Source: Bradyrhizobium sp. WBOS07
GTDB taxonomy: Bacteria > Pseudomonadota > Alphaproteobacteria > Rhizobiales > Xanthobacteraceae
Assembly: GCF_024585165.1 (NCBI RefSeq)
Contig: NZ_CP029008.1
Location: forward strand, 6,653,501-6,717,500
DNA: 64,000 bases
Direction of reading: 5' to 3'
Notes under the pieces: generated by a model
Seen by the model: the letters and a program-made list of their open reading frames with translations, nothing else
Databases searched by the model: none
What the model was told of the DNA's origin: nothing
Made by a program: the position numbers and the translations under genes
Shown here: positions 36,988-45,741 of the stretch, piece after piece
How positions within the stretch are numbered: the first letter of the stretch is position 1
Layout: each line of letters begins with the position of its first letter

Positions 36988-38178
36988 ATGATGATCAGCC
37001 CGAATTCTAGTGTGAAGCTCATGGTGCCGGCTGCAGCGAAGGAGCTGTCGTCAAACTCGCCGCTGGTGAGCTATGCGCTCAGGGGGCTGGAGCGCTGCTG
37101 GTTGCCAAGGGAGCGACGTTGGTCGCATATTTATCACCTCGACGGGCGGGCGTCGCCGAACGAGTCGATGGCCCATAGCGACGTGTTCTACACCCTCAAT
37201 GTCTTGCTCGGGATGTCGCGCGTCGCGGAACTTCCGGCTGACATCGATCTCTCAGAGATCTTTCAACGGAATGCCATGAGTCTGACCGCCCTTCCTGTCC
37301 GCAAATATGCGTTCGGTATGGCGTTGTGGGCCGCCGCCGAGCTCCGACTTACCATCCCGGAGCAGGTCAGGTTCGAGCTGAGAGCCATTCTTTCGGATGA
37401 GTCGCAATGGTCAGCGTTTCGAGCCCAGGATCTTGGCATGCTGCTGACGGGAGTTATCGCGCAGGCCAGGGCAGGGGAGAGGGAGTGGCTGGGCTTCGCC
37501 GGCCAGCTCTATCGTTTCCTGAAGGAGCGTTTCCGTAGCCAGTCCGGATTGTTTTTCGATGCGCCGTCCGGATTCCGTCGCCGCTTTGCATCATTTGCGA
37601 CGCAGACCTATCTTTCGATCGCCTGCTATCAGTACGGAGAATTCACCGGGGACGTATCCGCACTCGTCATGGCCGACGCCTGCGTGGGCAATTTGATCGC
37701 GCTTCAGGGACCTCAGGGTGAGTGGCCGTGGTTCTTCGATGCAGTGAGTGGCCGCGTTCTCGACTTTTACGAGGTCTATTCGGTCCATCAGTATGGAATG
37801 GCTCCGGCGCTGCTGGAATGGGCCGAGCGCTTCGGACGACGGGGAGCGAGGGATGCCCTGGTGAAAGGATTCAACTGGGTGCTTGGCCACAACCAATTGT
37901 GCAGATCCATGCTCGTGCCGGAACTCAGCCTGACAATCCGCTCGCAGGTTCGCGAGCATGAACTGAAGACCAGGGCTCCGCGGGTGTTGCGCGCGCTCAG
38001 AAACACTTGGCTCGAAAACGGGAAGGCGTTGATCGACAGTGCCGACGTGACAGTTCGACTCGAATGCCGCAGCTACGAGCTCGGCTGGATCTTGTGGTCA
38101 TTCGGTCGGCGTACCGATTTGCGGGGTCTTAGCCACAACGCCGCTTTCGAAAAGCCATCGCGCCTGCCGGGTGACTAG
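36988..38178 (+). CDS. hypothetical protein, possible alpha/alpha-toroid fold
   Basis: About 396 residues from tandem ATGs at 36988 and 36991. Repeated helical pairs with small-residue turns, plus motifs such as GLFFDAPSGFRRRFASFA, TQTYLSIACYQYGEFTGD and GEWPWFFDAVSG...DFYEVYSVHQYGM, resemble the helical barrels of six-hairpin glycosidases and prenyl cyclases. No catalytic acid pair is clear. It begins 25 bp after the HlyD gene and belongs to the same plus-strand set; it is convergent with a GT2 gene. It may act on glycan, but this is inference from fold pattern. Confidence 0.6.
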   Translation: MMISPNSSVKLMVPAAAKELSSNSPLVSYALRGLERCWLPRERRWSHIYHLDGRASPNESMAHSDVFYTLNVLLGMSRVAELPADIDLSEIFQRNAMSLTALPVRKYAFGMALWAAAELRLTIPEQVRFELRAILSDESQWSAFRAQDLGMLLTGVIAQARAGEREWLGFAGQLYRFLKERFRSQSGLFFDAPSGFRRRFASFATQTYLSIACYQYGEFTGDVSALVMADACVGNLIALQGPQGEWPWFFDAVSGRVLDFYEVYSVHQYGMAPALLEWAERFGRRGARDALVKGFNWVLGHNQLCRSMLVPELSLTIRSQVREHELKTRAPRVLRALRNTWLENGKALIDSADVTVRLECRSYELGWILWSFGRRTDLRGLSHNAAFEKPSRLPGD

Positions 38179-38204
38179 TCGTAGCGCAACGGCAGCCGCG
38201 TCAG

Positions 38205-39092
38205 TTAGCGGTTCCACACGACCGCGCCCTCTTTCCGAAGCAAGGCCAGCATCTTGGCCGTGCGATGGCTTCGAACCGCGCAGAGAACGGCGATCGCCTT
38301 GAGGCGGGCGCGTATCCCATGAAGGCGCCGGCTCGTCATAACGGTGAACGCGCCGGCGGCGGGGGATACAAGGACGAGTAGGGCCGTGGCAAACCAGCGT
38401 AGCTGCCAGCCGCGCGCGCCCTGTGCCATGTTGCGGTAGTGCGTGATTTGCCGATCCCACTTTGCATACAGCTCCCGAAGCGAGCGCCGCGCAGGATGGA
38501 ACACGACCATCGCAGGGACGTAGCGAAATTCGCAGCCGGCACGGTGGGCCATTTGTCCCCATTGCATGTCTTCCGCGAACTGAATGCCGGGGAAAGGTCC
38601 GACCCTCGCAAAGTCGCCGCGGCGGACCGCGAGATTTGCCGTGACCGAGTAGCCGTGCTTGGTGACGTACAAGCGATTGCGAAAGCCAAAAACGCTTTCG
38701 TAGGCTTCGATCGCGGTGAAAGATCCTTCGACGGCGGACCAGATGCGGACCTCTCCGCCAAGGATCGTCGCCGGCCTGACTTGCTGGAAGGCGTCGTGTA
38801 TCGCGGTCAGCCAGCCCGGATGAGCCCAACAGTCCGCATCCATGAAGGCGAGAATATCACCACTCGCATAGGCCGCGCCCGCGTTTCGCGCCGGACCGGG
38901 ACCGGGATGCGGTTCGTACATCAACCTCGCATCGGGATGGCCGGCAACGACGTCCACTGGGGGCATTGCCGAGCCGTTGTCCACCACGATGACTTCGAAC
39001 AGGTCACGGGACAGGGTCTGTGCATCGAGGCTCTGCAAGCAGGCTTCCAGAGCCTCCGGCTGGTTGAGGTGGGGAATAATTACCGAAATCAT
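38205..39092 (-). CDS. glycosyltransferase family 2
   Basis: A 295-residue GT-A-fold enzyme. It has SVIIPHLNQPEALEACLQSL, the nucleotide-binding VIVVDNGS, ARNAGAAYASGDILAFMDAD (the DxD metal site) and the acceptor region FAEDMQWGQMAHRAG (ED catalytic pair). One hydrophobic segment (about 240-260) suggests membrane association. AGGTGAGATGAA precedes the start. It diverges from the WecG-like gene and presumably adds one sugar to the repeat unit; donor and linkage are unknown. Confidence 0.88.
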   Translation of the reverse strand: MISVIIPHLNQPEALEACLQSLDAQTLSRDLFEVIVVDNGSAMPPVDVVAGHPDARLMYEPHPGPGPARNAGAAYASGDILAFMDADCWAHPGWLTAIHDAFQQVRPATILGGEVRIWSAVEGSFTAIEAYESVFGFRNRLYVTKHGYSVTANLAVRRGDFARVGPFPGIQFAEDMQWGQMAHRAGCEFRYVPAMVVFHPARRSLRELYAKWDRQITHYRNMAQGARGWQLRWFATALLVLVSPAAGAFTVMTSRRLHGIRARLKAIAVLCAVRSHRTAKMLALLRKEGAVVWNR

Positions 39093-39267
39093 TTCATCTC
39101 ACCTATTTAATTTCAGTCGTGCGTTGCGTATCCGCCGGCGCGGTGGCGCTCCTGCCGTCGACCTGGCGCGCGCATTTAATCCTTGCATTTAAATATTTGC
39201 CATTTATTATCGTTATTATATTCTTAAATAGAACTTAAACCAAGTTTCATTTTGGAGGTCGATTCAA
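39093..39267. promoter_or_regulatory. AT-rich divergent promoter, GT2 / wecG-like
   Basis: A 175-bp spacer between divergent genes. It contains ATTTAATTTC near 39104, the perfect palindrome ATTTAAAT at 39187-39194, and a long AT run to 39240. The same composition and word occur at other promoters in the locus. Confidence 0.5.
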
Positions 39268-40059
39268 ATGCGTGCATCGTTCCTGACGTGCCCCATCGAC
39301 CTGCTGACCATGGCGGAGACCCTAGAGTTGGCGTGCAGCTCCATGCGCAGCCGCCGCCGACTGCAGCATGTTGCGCTGAACGTCGCCAAATTCGTCAAGA
39401 TGCGAACCGATCCCGTGCTCGCGGCCGATGTCGCCAACAGTGACATTGTCGGCATAGACGGCATGGGGATTCTCTGGGCCGCTCGGGCAATGGGGCTTCC
39501 GGCGAGGTCGCGAGTCGCTGGCGTCGATCTCCTGGTCGAATTGCTCGCAGTATGTGCGCGGGAAGGCTTCAAGCCATATTTCCTGGGAGCTACCCGACCC
39601 GTACTGCATCTGGCAATGCAGCGCGCGCGAGAGAAGCATCCCTCACTCGTCTTTGCAGGCTGGCATGACGGCTACTTCAAACCCGAGCAGGAGAGCGATG
39701 TCGTTCGGGACATCCGGTCCAGCGGGGCCGATTGTCTCTTCATCGGCATGCCGACACCGCGGAAGGAGCGCTTCCTGGCGGCTCACCGTGATGGTCTCGG
39801 CGTACCCTTCATCATGGGTGTGGGCGGCGCGTTCGATGTTCTTGCAGGTACCGTTCGACGCGCGCCTGCACCGATTCAGAGGCTGGGCCTCGAATGGCTG
39901 TACCGAGTCTATCAAGAGCCCGGGCGGATGTGGTGGCGATATGCCACGACGAACACGCTGTTTGCGGGCATCCTGACACGGGCGCTCGTCAAGCAGGCGG
40001 TTCAGCATGCGCTTGGGCCGAGCTCCGCCCCTCGGGGCCCGAGCCGGATCGGAGGGTGA
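39268..40059 (+). CDS. WecG/TagA/CpsF-family glycosyltransferase
   Basis: A 263-residue GT26-type enzyme. Motifs: NVAKFVKMRTDPVLAADVAN, DIVGIDGMGILWAARAMG, and DCLFIGMPTPRKERFLAAH followed by GVGGAFDVLAGTVRRAP and LEWLYRVYQEPGRMWWRY. Family members add N-acetylmannosamine or its uronic acid to a lipid-linked acceptor. The next two genes make UDP-ManNAc and UDP-ManNAcA, which fits. A GGAGGT ribosome site precedes ATG 39268. It starts a plus-strand operon and is followed by wecB after 3 bp. Confidence 0.9.
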   Translation: MRASFLTCPIDLLTMAETLELACSSMRSRRRLQHVALNVAKFVKMRTDPVLAADVANSDIVGIDGMGILWAARAMGLPARSRVAGVDLLVELLAVCAREGFKPYFLGATRPVLHLAMQRAREKHPSLVFAGWHDGYFKPEQESDVVRDIRSSGADCLFIGMPTPRKERFLAAHRDGLGVPFIMGVGGAFDVLAGTVRRAPAPIQRLGLEWLYRVYQEPGRMWWRYATTNTLFAGILTRALVKQAVQHALGPSSAPRGPSRIGG

Positions 40060-40062
40060 GAC

Positions 40063-41187
40063 GTGCACAAGCATTTCTTTGTCCTCCTGGGGACTCGGCC
40101 CGAAGCAATCAAGCTCTTTCCGGTCATCAACCGGCTCAAGGCCGAGAATCGCAAGGACATTTCCTTGACGATCTGCGCGACGGCACAGCATCGGCAGCTG
40201 CTCGACCAGGTTCTCAAGCTCGCCAAAGTGGTTCCGGATTTTGATCTGAACGTCATGACGGCTAATCAGACGCTGGATCATCTAACCTCACGGCTGCTCG
40301 CGGAAGTCGGTGAGCTCCTCGAGAAGGTGAAGCCTACCAGGGTTATCGTCCAAGGCGACACAGCAACTGCCATGGCTGGCGCACTTGCGTCCTATTACCA
40401 CCGGATACCGGTTTCTCACATCGAGGCCGGACTGCGCAGTGGAGACATTTATTCTCCTTGGCCGGAGGAGGTGAACCGCAAGATCGTTGGCTCAATCGCC
40501 GATCAGCACTTTGCCCCAACAGAGCGCGCGGCGCGCGCGCTTCGCTCCGAAAACGTCTCGGACGATCGAATCCACGTCACCGGAAACACGGTGGTGGACG
40601 CCCTTATCCTCGCAAAAGCCATGGTCGAATCCGATCCGGGGCTCTCGGGCCGCTGGGACAGCATCAAGAAGCGCCACGGCAACCGGCGTATCATCCTGGT
40701 GACTTGCCACCGGCGGGAGAACTTTGGCGGCGGCGTCATCAACATCGTCAACGCCTTGGAAGCCATCCTGCGCAGGGAAGACGTTGCCGTAGTGCTCCCC
40801 GTGCATCCGAATCCGAATGTCCGCGACCTGTTTGCGGCCCGGTTGTCGGATCACCCGAGGGTCGTTCTCATTTCCCCCCAGGAATACACGGATTTCGTGA
40901 GCCTTCTCTCGTTGTCGCATCTGGTCTTGACGGATTCAGGCGGCGTCCAGGAGGAGGCTCCCACTTTCGGGAAACCAGTCCTGGTGATGCGGGATACGAC
41001 CGAGCGCCCTGAGGGGGTGGAAGCCGGAACGGCGCGTCTCGTCGGTGCGAACTACGACAAAATCGTTGCCGAGACATTCCGCCTGCTCGACGACGACGAG
41101 ACTTATGCGGCCATGGCTCGTTCGCACAACCCATTCGGTGACGGGCACGCGAGCGAGCGTATCGTGAAGGTGCTTCTCAATGCCTGA
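40063..41187 (+). CDS. wecB: UDP-N-acetylglucosamine 2-epimerase (non-hydrolysing)
   Basis: A 374-residue cytosolic enzyme interconverting UDP-GlcNAc and UDP-ManNAc. It starts at GTG with GGAGGGTGAG ahead. Family motifs include LGTRPEAIKLFPVI, GDTATAMAGALASYY, HIEAGLRSGD, NRKIVGSIADQHFAPTERA, THRREN-type TCHRRENFG, HPNPNVRD and TDSGGVQEEAP, the signature of the active site. Length is normal for WecB. It overlaps the next gene by 8 bases. The symbol rests on the gene pair; a WbpI-type role on UDP-di-N-acetyl-glucuronate is also possible. Confidence 0.93.
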   Translation: MHKHFFVLLGTRPEAIKLFPVINRLKAENRKDISLTICATAQHRQLLDQVLKLAKVVPDFDLNVMTANQTLDHLTSRLLAEVGELLEKVKPTRVIVQGDTATAMAGALASYYHRIPVSHIEAGLRSGDIYSPWPEEVNRKIVGSIADQHFAPTERAARALRSENVSDDRIHVTGNTVVDALILAKAMVESDPGLSGRWDSIKKRHGNRRIILVTCHRRENFGGGVINIVNALEAILRREDVAVVLPVHPNPNVRDLFAARLSDHPRVVLISPQEYTDFVSLLSLSHLVLTDSGGVQEEAPTFGKPVLVMRDTTERPEGVEAGTARLVGANYDKIVAETFRLLDDDETYAAMARSHNPFGDGHASERIVKVLLNA

Positions 41188-42442
41188 GTTCCAGAAGATC
41201 AATGTCGTTGGACTCGGTTATATCGGGCTACCGACGGCGGCCCTCATTGCAAGCCGAGGAATGCAGGTGGTCGGGATCGACACCAATGAGCGCATCGTCG
41301 ATACGGTTGCATCCGGAAGAATTCACATCGCCGAGCCCGATCTCGATGGTCTCGTTTCCAAGGTCGTGTCGAGCGGGGCCCTGACGACATCCACCAAGCC
41401 GCAGGCGGCCGACGTCTTCATCATCGCGGTGCCGACGCCGATTGATCGCGAGAACCGTCCGGACTTGTCGAGCGTGCATGCGGCGGTCGACCAAATCGTC
41501 GATATTCTTGCGCCAGGTAATCTCGTCATCCTCGAATCGACGTCGCCGATCGGGACCACCGAGGCGATCGCAAAGCGGATCATTGACCGCAGGCCCGATT
41601 TGCACATCGGAGTCAACGGCAAGGAAGACGGGGCGATTTACGTCGCCTACTGCCCGGAACGCGTGTTACCGGGGCGGATCCTCACCGAGCTCATCAACAA
41701 TGACAGATGCATTGGGGGCATCACGTCAACTTGTACGCGTCGCGCTCAACGCTTCTACAAGATGTTCGTTCGCGGGGCCTGCGTCGGGACGACGGCGCGC
41801 ACAGCCGAGTTGGTCAAGCTGACGGAAAACGCCTTCCGCGATACCAACATAGCCTTTGCGAACGAACTCTCGCTGATCTGCGACAGGTTCGACATCAGTG
41901 TCTGGGAAGTGATCGATATCGCGAACCGCCATCCCCGCGTCAACGTCTTGCGGCCAGGACCGGGAGTGGGCGGGCACTGCATTGCGGTCGATCCCTGGTT
42001 CATCATCGACTCCGCGCCAGATCTCGCCCGGGTGATGCGAACCAGCCGCGAAGTCAACAACACCAAGACGCAGAAGATCATCGAACGTACCGAGGCGCTG
42101 ATCGACGATCATCCCTATGCAAACATCGCCTGTTGTGGATTGACCTTCAAGGCCAATGTGGACGATTTGCGCGAAAGTCCCGCCATGGAAATAGCCACGC
42201 ATCTCGCGGCAAAGTACGGAGAACGAGTCAGGGTCGTTGAGCCGAACCTTCGCCGTCTGCCGCCACAGTTGGCCGATCATCGTGTCGCCTTTGTGAACAT
42301 CGAGGAAGCTCTGCGCAGCTGCGAAATCGCAATTCTCCTCGTCGACCACGACGAGTTTAAGATGGTACCCCTGGCAGAGCGTCGACATCTCGACGTCATA
42401 GACACGCGGGGCATATGGCAGGACATGCCGGCACGGACCTAG
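41180..42442 (+). CDS. wecC: UDP-N-acetyl-D-mannosamine dehydrogenase
   Basis: A 420-residue NAD-dependent UDP-sugar 6-dehydrogenase. Motifs: VVGLGYIGLPTAALIA, SPIGTTEAIAKRI (catalytic region), the PERVLPGRIL segment typical of the WecC branch, ELVKLTENAFRDTNIAFANELS (lysine and asparagine), and PGPGVGGHCIAVDPWF, where the cysteine forms the thioester. Length is normal. It overlaps wecB by 8 bases, which indicates coupled expression, and feeds a ManNAc-type uronic acid to the repeat unit. Confidence 0.93.
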   Translation: MPEFQKINVVGLGYIGLPTAALIASRGMQVVGIDTNERIVDTVASGRIHIAEPDLDGLVSKVVSSGALTTSTKPQAADVFIIAVPTPIDRENRPDLSSVHAAVDQIVDILAPGNLVILESTSPIGTTEAIAKRIIDRRPDLHIGVNGKEDGAIYVAYCPERVLPGRILTELINNDRCIGGITSTCTRRAQRFYKMFVRGACVGTTARTAELVKLTENAFRDTNIAFANELSLICDRFDISVWEVIDIANRHPRVNVLRPGPGVGGHCIAVDPWFIIDSAPDLARVMRTSREVNNTKTQKIIERTEALIDDHPYANIACCGLTFKANVDDLRESPAMEIATHLAAKYGERVRVVEPNLRRLPPQLADHRVAFVNIEEALRSCEIAILLVDHDEFKMVPLAERRHLDVIDTRGIWQDMPART

Positions 42443-42511
42443 CGACCGACCTGGTCTGATCGTCCGTGGCGGAAGGACTGAAGCGTCTTCTCTGGGTGCA
42501 TCGAGGTTAGC

Positions 42512-43573
42512 ATGCGAGACAGTCAACTGGGAATTGGCGTAGTGGGCTACGGTTACTGGGGTCCCAATATCGTTCGCAATTTCTCGATCAATCCCGCCAC
42601 CCGCGTCGTCAGCGTGAGCGACCTGAGCCCAGGAAGACTCGGCGCCGTAAAGCAGCTTTACCCGGCGGTGGAAACGACCAGTCGCTACGATGATCTGCTA
42701 AAGGACACCAGCATCGATGCCATCGCTATCGCAACGCCGGTGCATACGCACTACGAGCTGGCACTCGCGGCGTTGAGAGCCGGAAAGCATGTGCTGGTCG
42801 AAAAGCCGCTTGCGACGAGCGCTGAGCTCGTCACTCGCTTGATCGAGGAGGCGGACCGGCGCGGATTGACGCTCATGGTCGATCACACCTTTCTCTATAC
42901 GCCCGCGGTCCAGAGGATCCGAGAGCTCCTGCTGAGCCGGGAACTCGGCGACATCTACTACTACGACAGCACGCGCGCGAGTCTCGGGCTGTTTCAAAAG
43001 GACGTAAATGTGATCTGGGACCTAGCGGTGCACGATATCTCGATTATCCACCATATCCTCGATAAGGAACCGATCGCCGTCTCGGCAACCGGTTCGTGCC
43101 ACGTCGTCGGCTCGCCAGAGAACATGGCGCACATCACCTTGTTCTTTGCCGACGCGTGCGTCGCTCACGTCAGCGTCAATTGGCTCTCACCCGTTAAGGT
43201 GCGCCAAACGTTCATCGGCGGCAGTAGAAAGATGATTGTCTACGATGATCTCGAGCCGACCGAGAAGATCAAGGTCTATGACAAGGGCATCACACTCGAT
43301 GGTCCTCCCGAGGATGCGCATCAATTCCGGATCGGGTACCGCGCCGGCGACATGTGGGCTCCGCATATTGCGCCAACGGAAGCACTGCAGACGGAGGTGG
43401 AGCATTTTGTGGATTGCGTACGCACCGGCGGTCAGCCGATTTCCAGTGGTATCTCCGGGCTCCGCGTGATCGAAGTCCTGGAAGCGGCATCGAGCTCGAT
43501 CTCAAGACAGGGGGCGCCGGTATTGCTACGAGAGCCCTATGGGCTCTGGCAGCGCCCAAGAGCGATTGCATGA
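42512..43573 (+). CDS. Gfo/Idh/MocA-family sugar-nucleotide dehydrogenase
   Basis: A 353-residue Rossmann protein with GVVGYGYWGPNIVRNF (NAD site), the EKPLATS motif where the lysine is catalytic, and a C-terminal alpha/beta dimer domain with WDLAVHDISIIHHIL. The layout fits WbpB/WlbA, which oxidise C3 of UDP-N-acetyl-glucuronic acid. The neighbouring acetyltransferase and aminotransferase complete such a pathway. GAGGTTAGC precedes the start. It is co-oriented with wecC (69 bp) and overlaps no gene. Confidence 0.85.
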   Translation: MRDSQLGIGVVGYGYWGPNIVRNFSINPATRVVSVSDLSPGRLGAVKQLYPAVETTSRYDDLLKDTSIDAIAIATPVHTHYELALAALRAGKHVLVEKPLATSAELVTRLIEEADRRGLTLMVDHTFLYTPAVQRIRELLLSRELGDIYYYDSTRASLGLFQKDVNVIWDLAVHDISIIHHILDKEPIAVSATGSCHVVGSPENMAHITLFFADACVAHVSVNWLSPVKVRQTFIGGSRKMIVYDDLEPTEKIKVYDKGITLDGPPEDAHQFRIGYRAGDMWAPHIAPTEALQTEVEHFVDCVRTGGQPISSGISGLRVIEVLEAASSSISRQGAPVLLREPYGLWQRPRAIA

Positions 43574-43604
43574 GGCGTGCGGCGACCTAGCGGACCCAGT
43601 CGAC

Positions 43605-45095
43605 ATGGCAGACAGTGCAACGAGGTCCGTGCAGCGCTCGATCCTGTTCTCCGCGCTCGACCGTTACATCGGCCTGCTGGTGGTCTTTTTCGCGACCGCC
43701 GTGCTGGCCCGTTTGCTGTCGCCGGAGGAGTTTGGCATCTATGCCGTGGTGAACGCGATCACATCCATCATTGCCGCCTGCTTTCAGGAGTTTGCAGGCG
43801 CAAGCTATCTTATTCAGAAGCGCGAGTTGTCGCGGGCAAGCGTGCAGACCACGTTCACGATTACCCTCATGATCTCGGTGGCCACCGCCTTCGTTCTATT
43901 CGTGTTTGCGCAGCCCATCTCACGTCTCTTCGAGCTGGATCGCCTCCGCTACGGTATCGAAATTTCCGCCCTTAACTTTCTGTTGCTGCCGTTTTCTGGA
44001 ACCATGGCCGCTTTGTTCCGTCGCGAGATGCAATTTGGAACACTCGCAATCTGCAACCTTGTGGCAGGTGCGACGATCGCTGTCGTCTCGGTCGCTCTCG
44101 CGATGGCCCACTTCAGCTACATGGCCCCGCTCTGGGGAGCGGTGGCCGGTAACGCCGTGCTGGCCGTGATGTTGCTCATCTTGCGGAACGACTTTGGCGC
44201 AATGCGTCCGTCCTTGGTGGACTGTCGGGAGATCGTCGGCTTCGGCCTCTACTCGGGCGCGGTGAGTGTTGTAAACGTATTCTATGGCTTGGCACCGCAG
44301 CTGTTTCTGGCGAGAGTGCTCGACTTCACGGCCGTCGGACTTTACAGCCGAGCAACCGCATCGACGCAAATATTCGACAAGCTGGTCACGCAAGTGATAA
44401 GCCCGGTCGTGATGCCCGCGGTTGTCGCGCGACACAAAGCAGGGGGCGATCTCAAGGCCGTCTATCTGGAGGCCATTCAGATGCTCTCCGCCGTGCAGTG
44501 GCCGTTCTTGGCGTTTATGGCGGTCATGGCCCGGCCAATCATTCTGATCTGGCTCGGTCCGACGTGGCTGGAGATCGTCCCGCTCGTGCAGCTGCTCTGC
44601 ATTGGCAATCTCGCACTTTTTGCCGCCTGCCTGACCTACCCGGTGTTTGTTGCGCTCGGAAGGGTGCAGGATGCGCTGATCTCATCCCTGATTTCGTTGC
44701 CCCCCTCGCTTTTGGTCATCTTCGGCGCATCATTTCTGGGCGTGCACGCCGTTGCGGCGTCCGCGCTAGTGACGTTGCCATTTCAAGCTGCGGTGGCGTT
44801 TCATTTTCTTGGGCGGCACCTTGGTATTCGACCCGGCGAATTGGTACGCAGCCTCTTCAGAAGCGGAGCTGTAACGGCTCTCGTGATTGGTGGGGTATCG
44901 ATCTGTGCCGCACTGACGGACATGCAAAGACTTTCGTCGCTTGCGGGCCTGGGATTAGCCTTTGTCGTCGCTCTGCTTTGTTGGTGGCTGGGGCTAACGG
45001 TGACCGGGCACCCCCTTTTGCATCAGTTTCGCTATGCCGCAACCGGCCTAGCGAGAATGGCGCTGGGGCTATGGCCTTCGCGGACGGCGCCATAG
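43605..45095 (+). CDS. oligosaccharide flippase (Wzx-like)
   Basis: A 496-residue polytopic inner-membrane protein with 12-14 hydrophobic segments, starting MADSATRSVQRSILFSALDRY. The segment LARLLSPEEFGIYAVVNAITSI is the typical first-helix region of PST/MOP-family flippases, and QLFLARVLDFTAVGLYSRA fits the seventh/eighth-helix junction. It should move lipid-linked repeat units across the inner membrane. The reading frame extends upstream to 43539 but overlaps the dehydrogenase; ATG 43605 is preferred. Confidence 0.9.
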   Translation: MADSATRSVQRSILFSALDRYIGLLVVFFATAVLARLLSPEEFGIYAVVNAITSIIAACFQEFAGASYLIQKRELSRASVQTTFTITLMISVATAFVLFVFAQPISRLFELDRLRYGIEISALNFLLLPFSGTMAALFRREMQFGTLAICNLVAGATIAVVSVALAMAHFSYMAPLWGAVAGNAVLAVMLLILRNDFGAMRPSLVDCREIVGFGLYSGAVSVVNVFYGLAPQLFLARVLDFTAVGLYSRATASTQIFDKLVTQVISPVVMPAVVARHKAGGDLKAVYLEAIQMLSAVQWPFLAFMAVMARPIILIWLGPTWLEIVPLVQLLCIGNLALFAACLTYPVFVALGRVQDALISSLISLPPSLLVIFGASFLGVHAVAASALVTLPFQAAVAFHFLGRHLGIRPGELVRSLFRSGAVTALVIGGVSICAALTDMQRLSSLAGLGLAFVVALLCWWLGLTVTGHPLLHQFRYAATGLARMALGLWPSRTAP

Positions 45096-45125
45096 CAGCT
45101 TCGGCCAAATCATTCGGAGTCGGAC

Positions 45126-45638
45126 ATGCCCATCAAAGACGACGTAGAACTTGGTCGCGATGTTCGCATTCTTCATCCGGAGCTGGTCAATCTGTATGGC
45201 TGCACTGTTGGTGACGAGAGCAGGATCGGAACGTTCGTCGAGGTTCAGGCGGGAGCGAAGATAGGTGCACGCTGCAAGCTATCCTCGCACAGCTTCGTCT
45301 GCGAGGGCGTAACGATCGAGGACGAGGTATTCATCGGCCATGGTGTGATGTTTACAAATGACAAGCATCCGAGGGCGACGGCGGTGGATGGCCGTCCTCA
45401 ACAAGCCTCGGACTGGACGTTGCAGCGCACTCACGTCGGTAGGGGGGCCTCCATCGGTTCCAACGCTACCATCTTATGTGGGGTGACAATCGGTGCGGGG
45501 GCGTTAGTCGGCGCGGGTTCGGTCGTGACGAAGGACGTCCCCGCGGGTGCCACTGTTGCGGGGGTTCCGGCTCGAATTATGTCTGCAGCCGACAATCGAG
45601 CTCCTGCAGATCGTGCCTTCAGCAGCGATGCCTCTTAA
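45126..45638 (+). CDS. left-handed beta-helix acyltransferase (WlbB/WbpD-like)
   Basis: A 170-residue hexapeptide-repeat protein: repeated [LIV]-G-x-x-x units such as RIGTFVEVQAGAKIGARCKL, VTIEDEVFIGHGVMFTNDKHP, VGRGASIGSNATILCGVTIG and GAGSVVTKDVPAGATVAG. The GHGVMFTNDKHPRA segment with its histidine is the mark of UDP-3-amino-sugar N-acetyltransferases. It should acetylate the 3-amino group produced by the next gene's aminotransferase, using acetyl-CoA. It is a trimer in its family. Confidence 0.88.
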   Translation: MPIKDDVELGRDVRILHPELVNLYGCTVGDESRIGTFVEVQAGAKIGARCKLSSHSFVCEGVTIEDEVFIGHGVMFTNDKHPRATAVDGRPQQASDWTLQRTHVGRGASIGSNATILCGVTIGAGALVGAGSVVTKDVPAGATVAGVPARIMSAADNRAPADRAFSSDAS

Positions 45639-45741
45639 AGCTACAAATTGAATGCGAGTAATTATTTTAAATAGCTCTTGATTTAATATTATAATGCGGG
45701 CTAACTTTAAATATTGCTAGCCAAATCCAAGGTGTTCAATC
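45639..45741 (+). promoter_or_regulatory. AT-rich spacer before the aminotransferase
   Basis: A 103-bp AT-rich gap inside the plus-strand gene set, with TTTTAAATAG near 45665 and CTTTAAATATTG near 45706. It is unlike the tight spacings around it and may hold an internal promoter or H-NS-family target. Confidence 0.4.
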
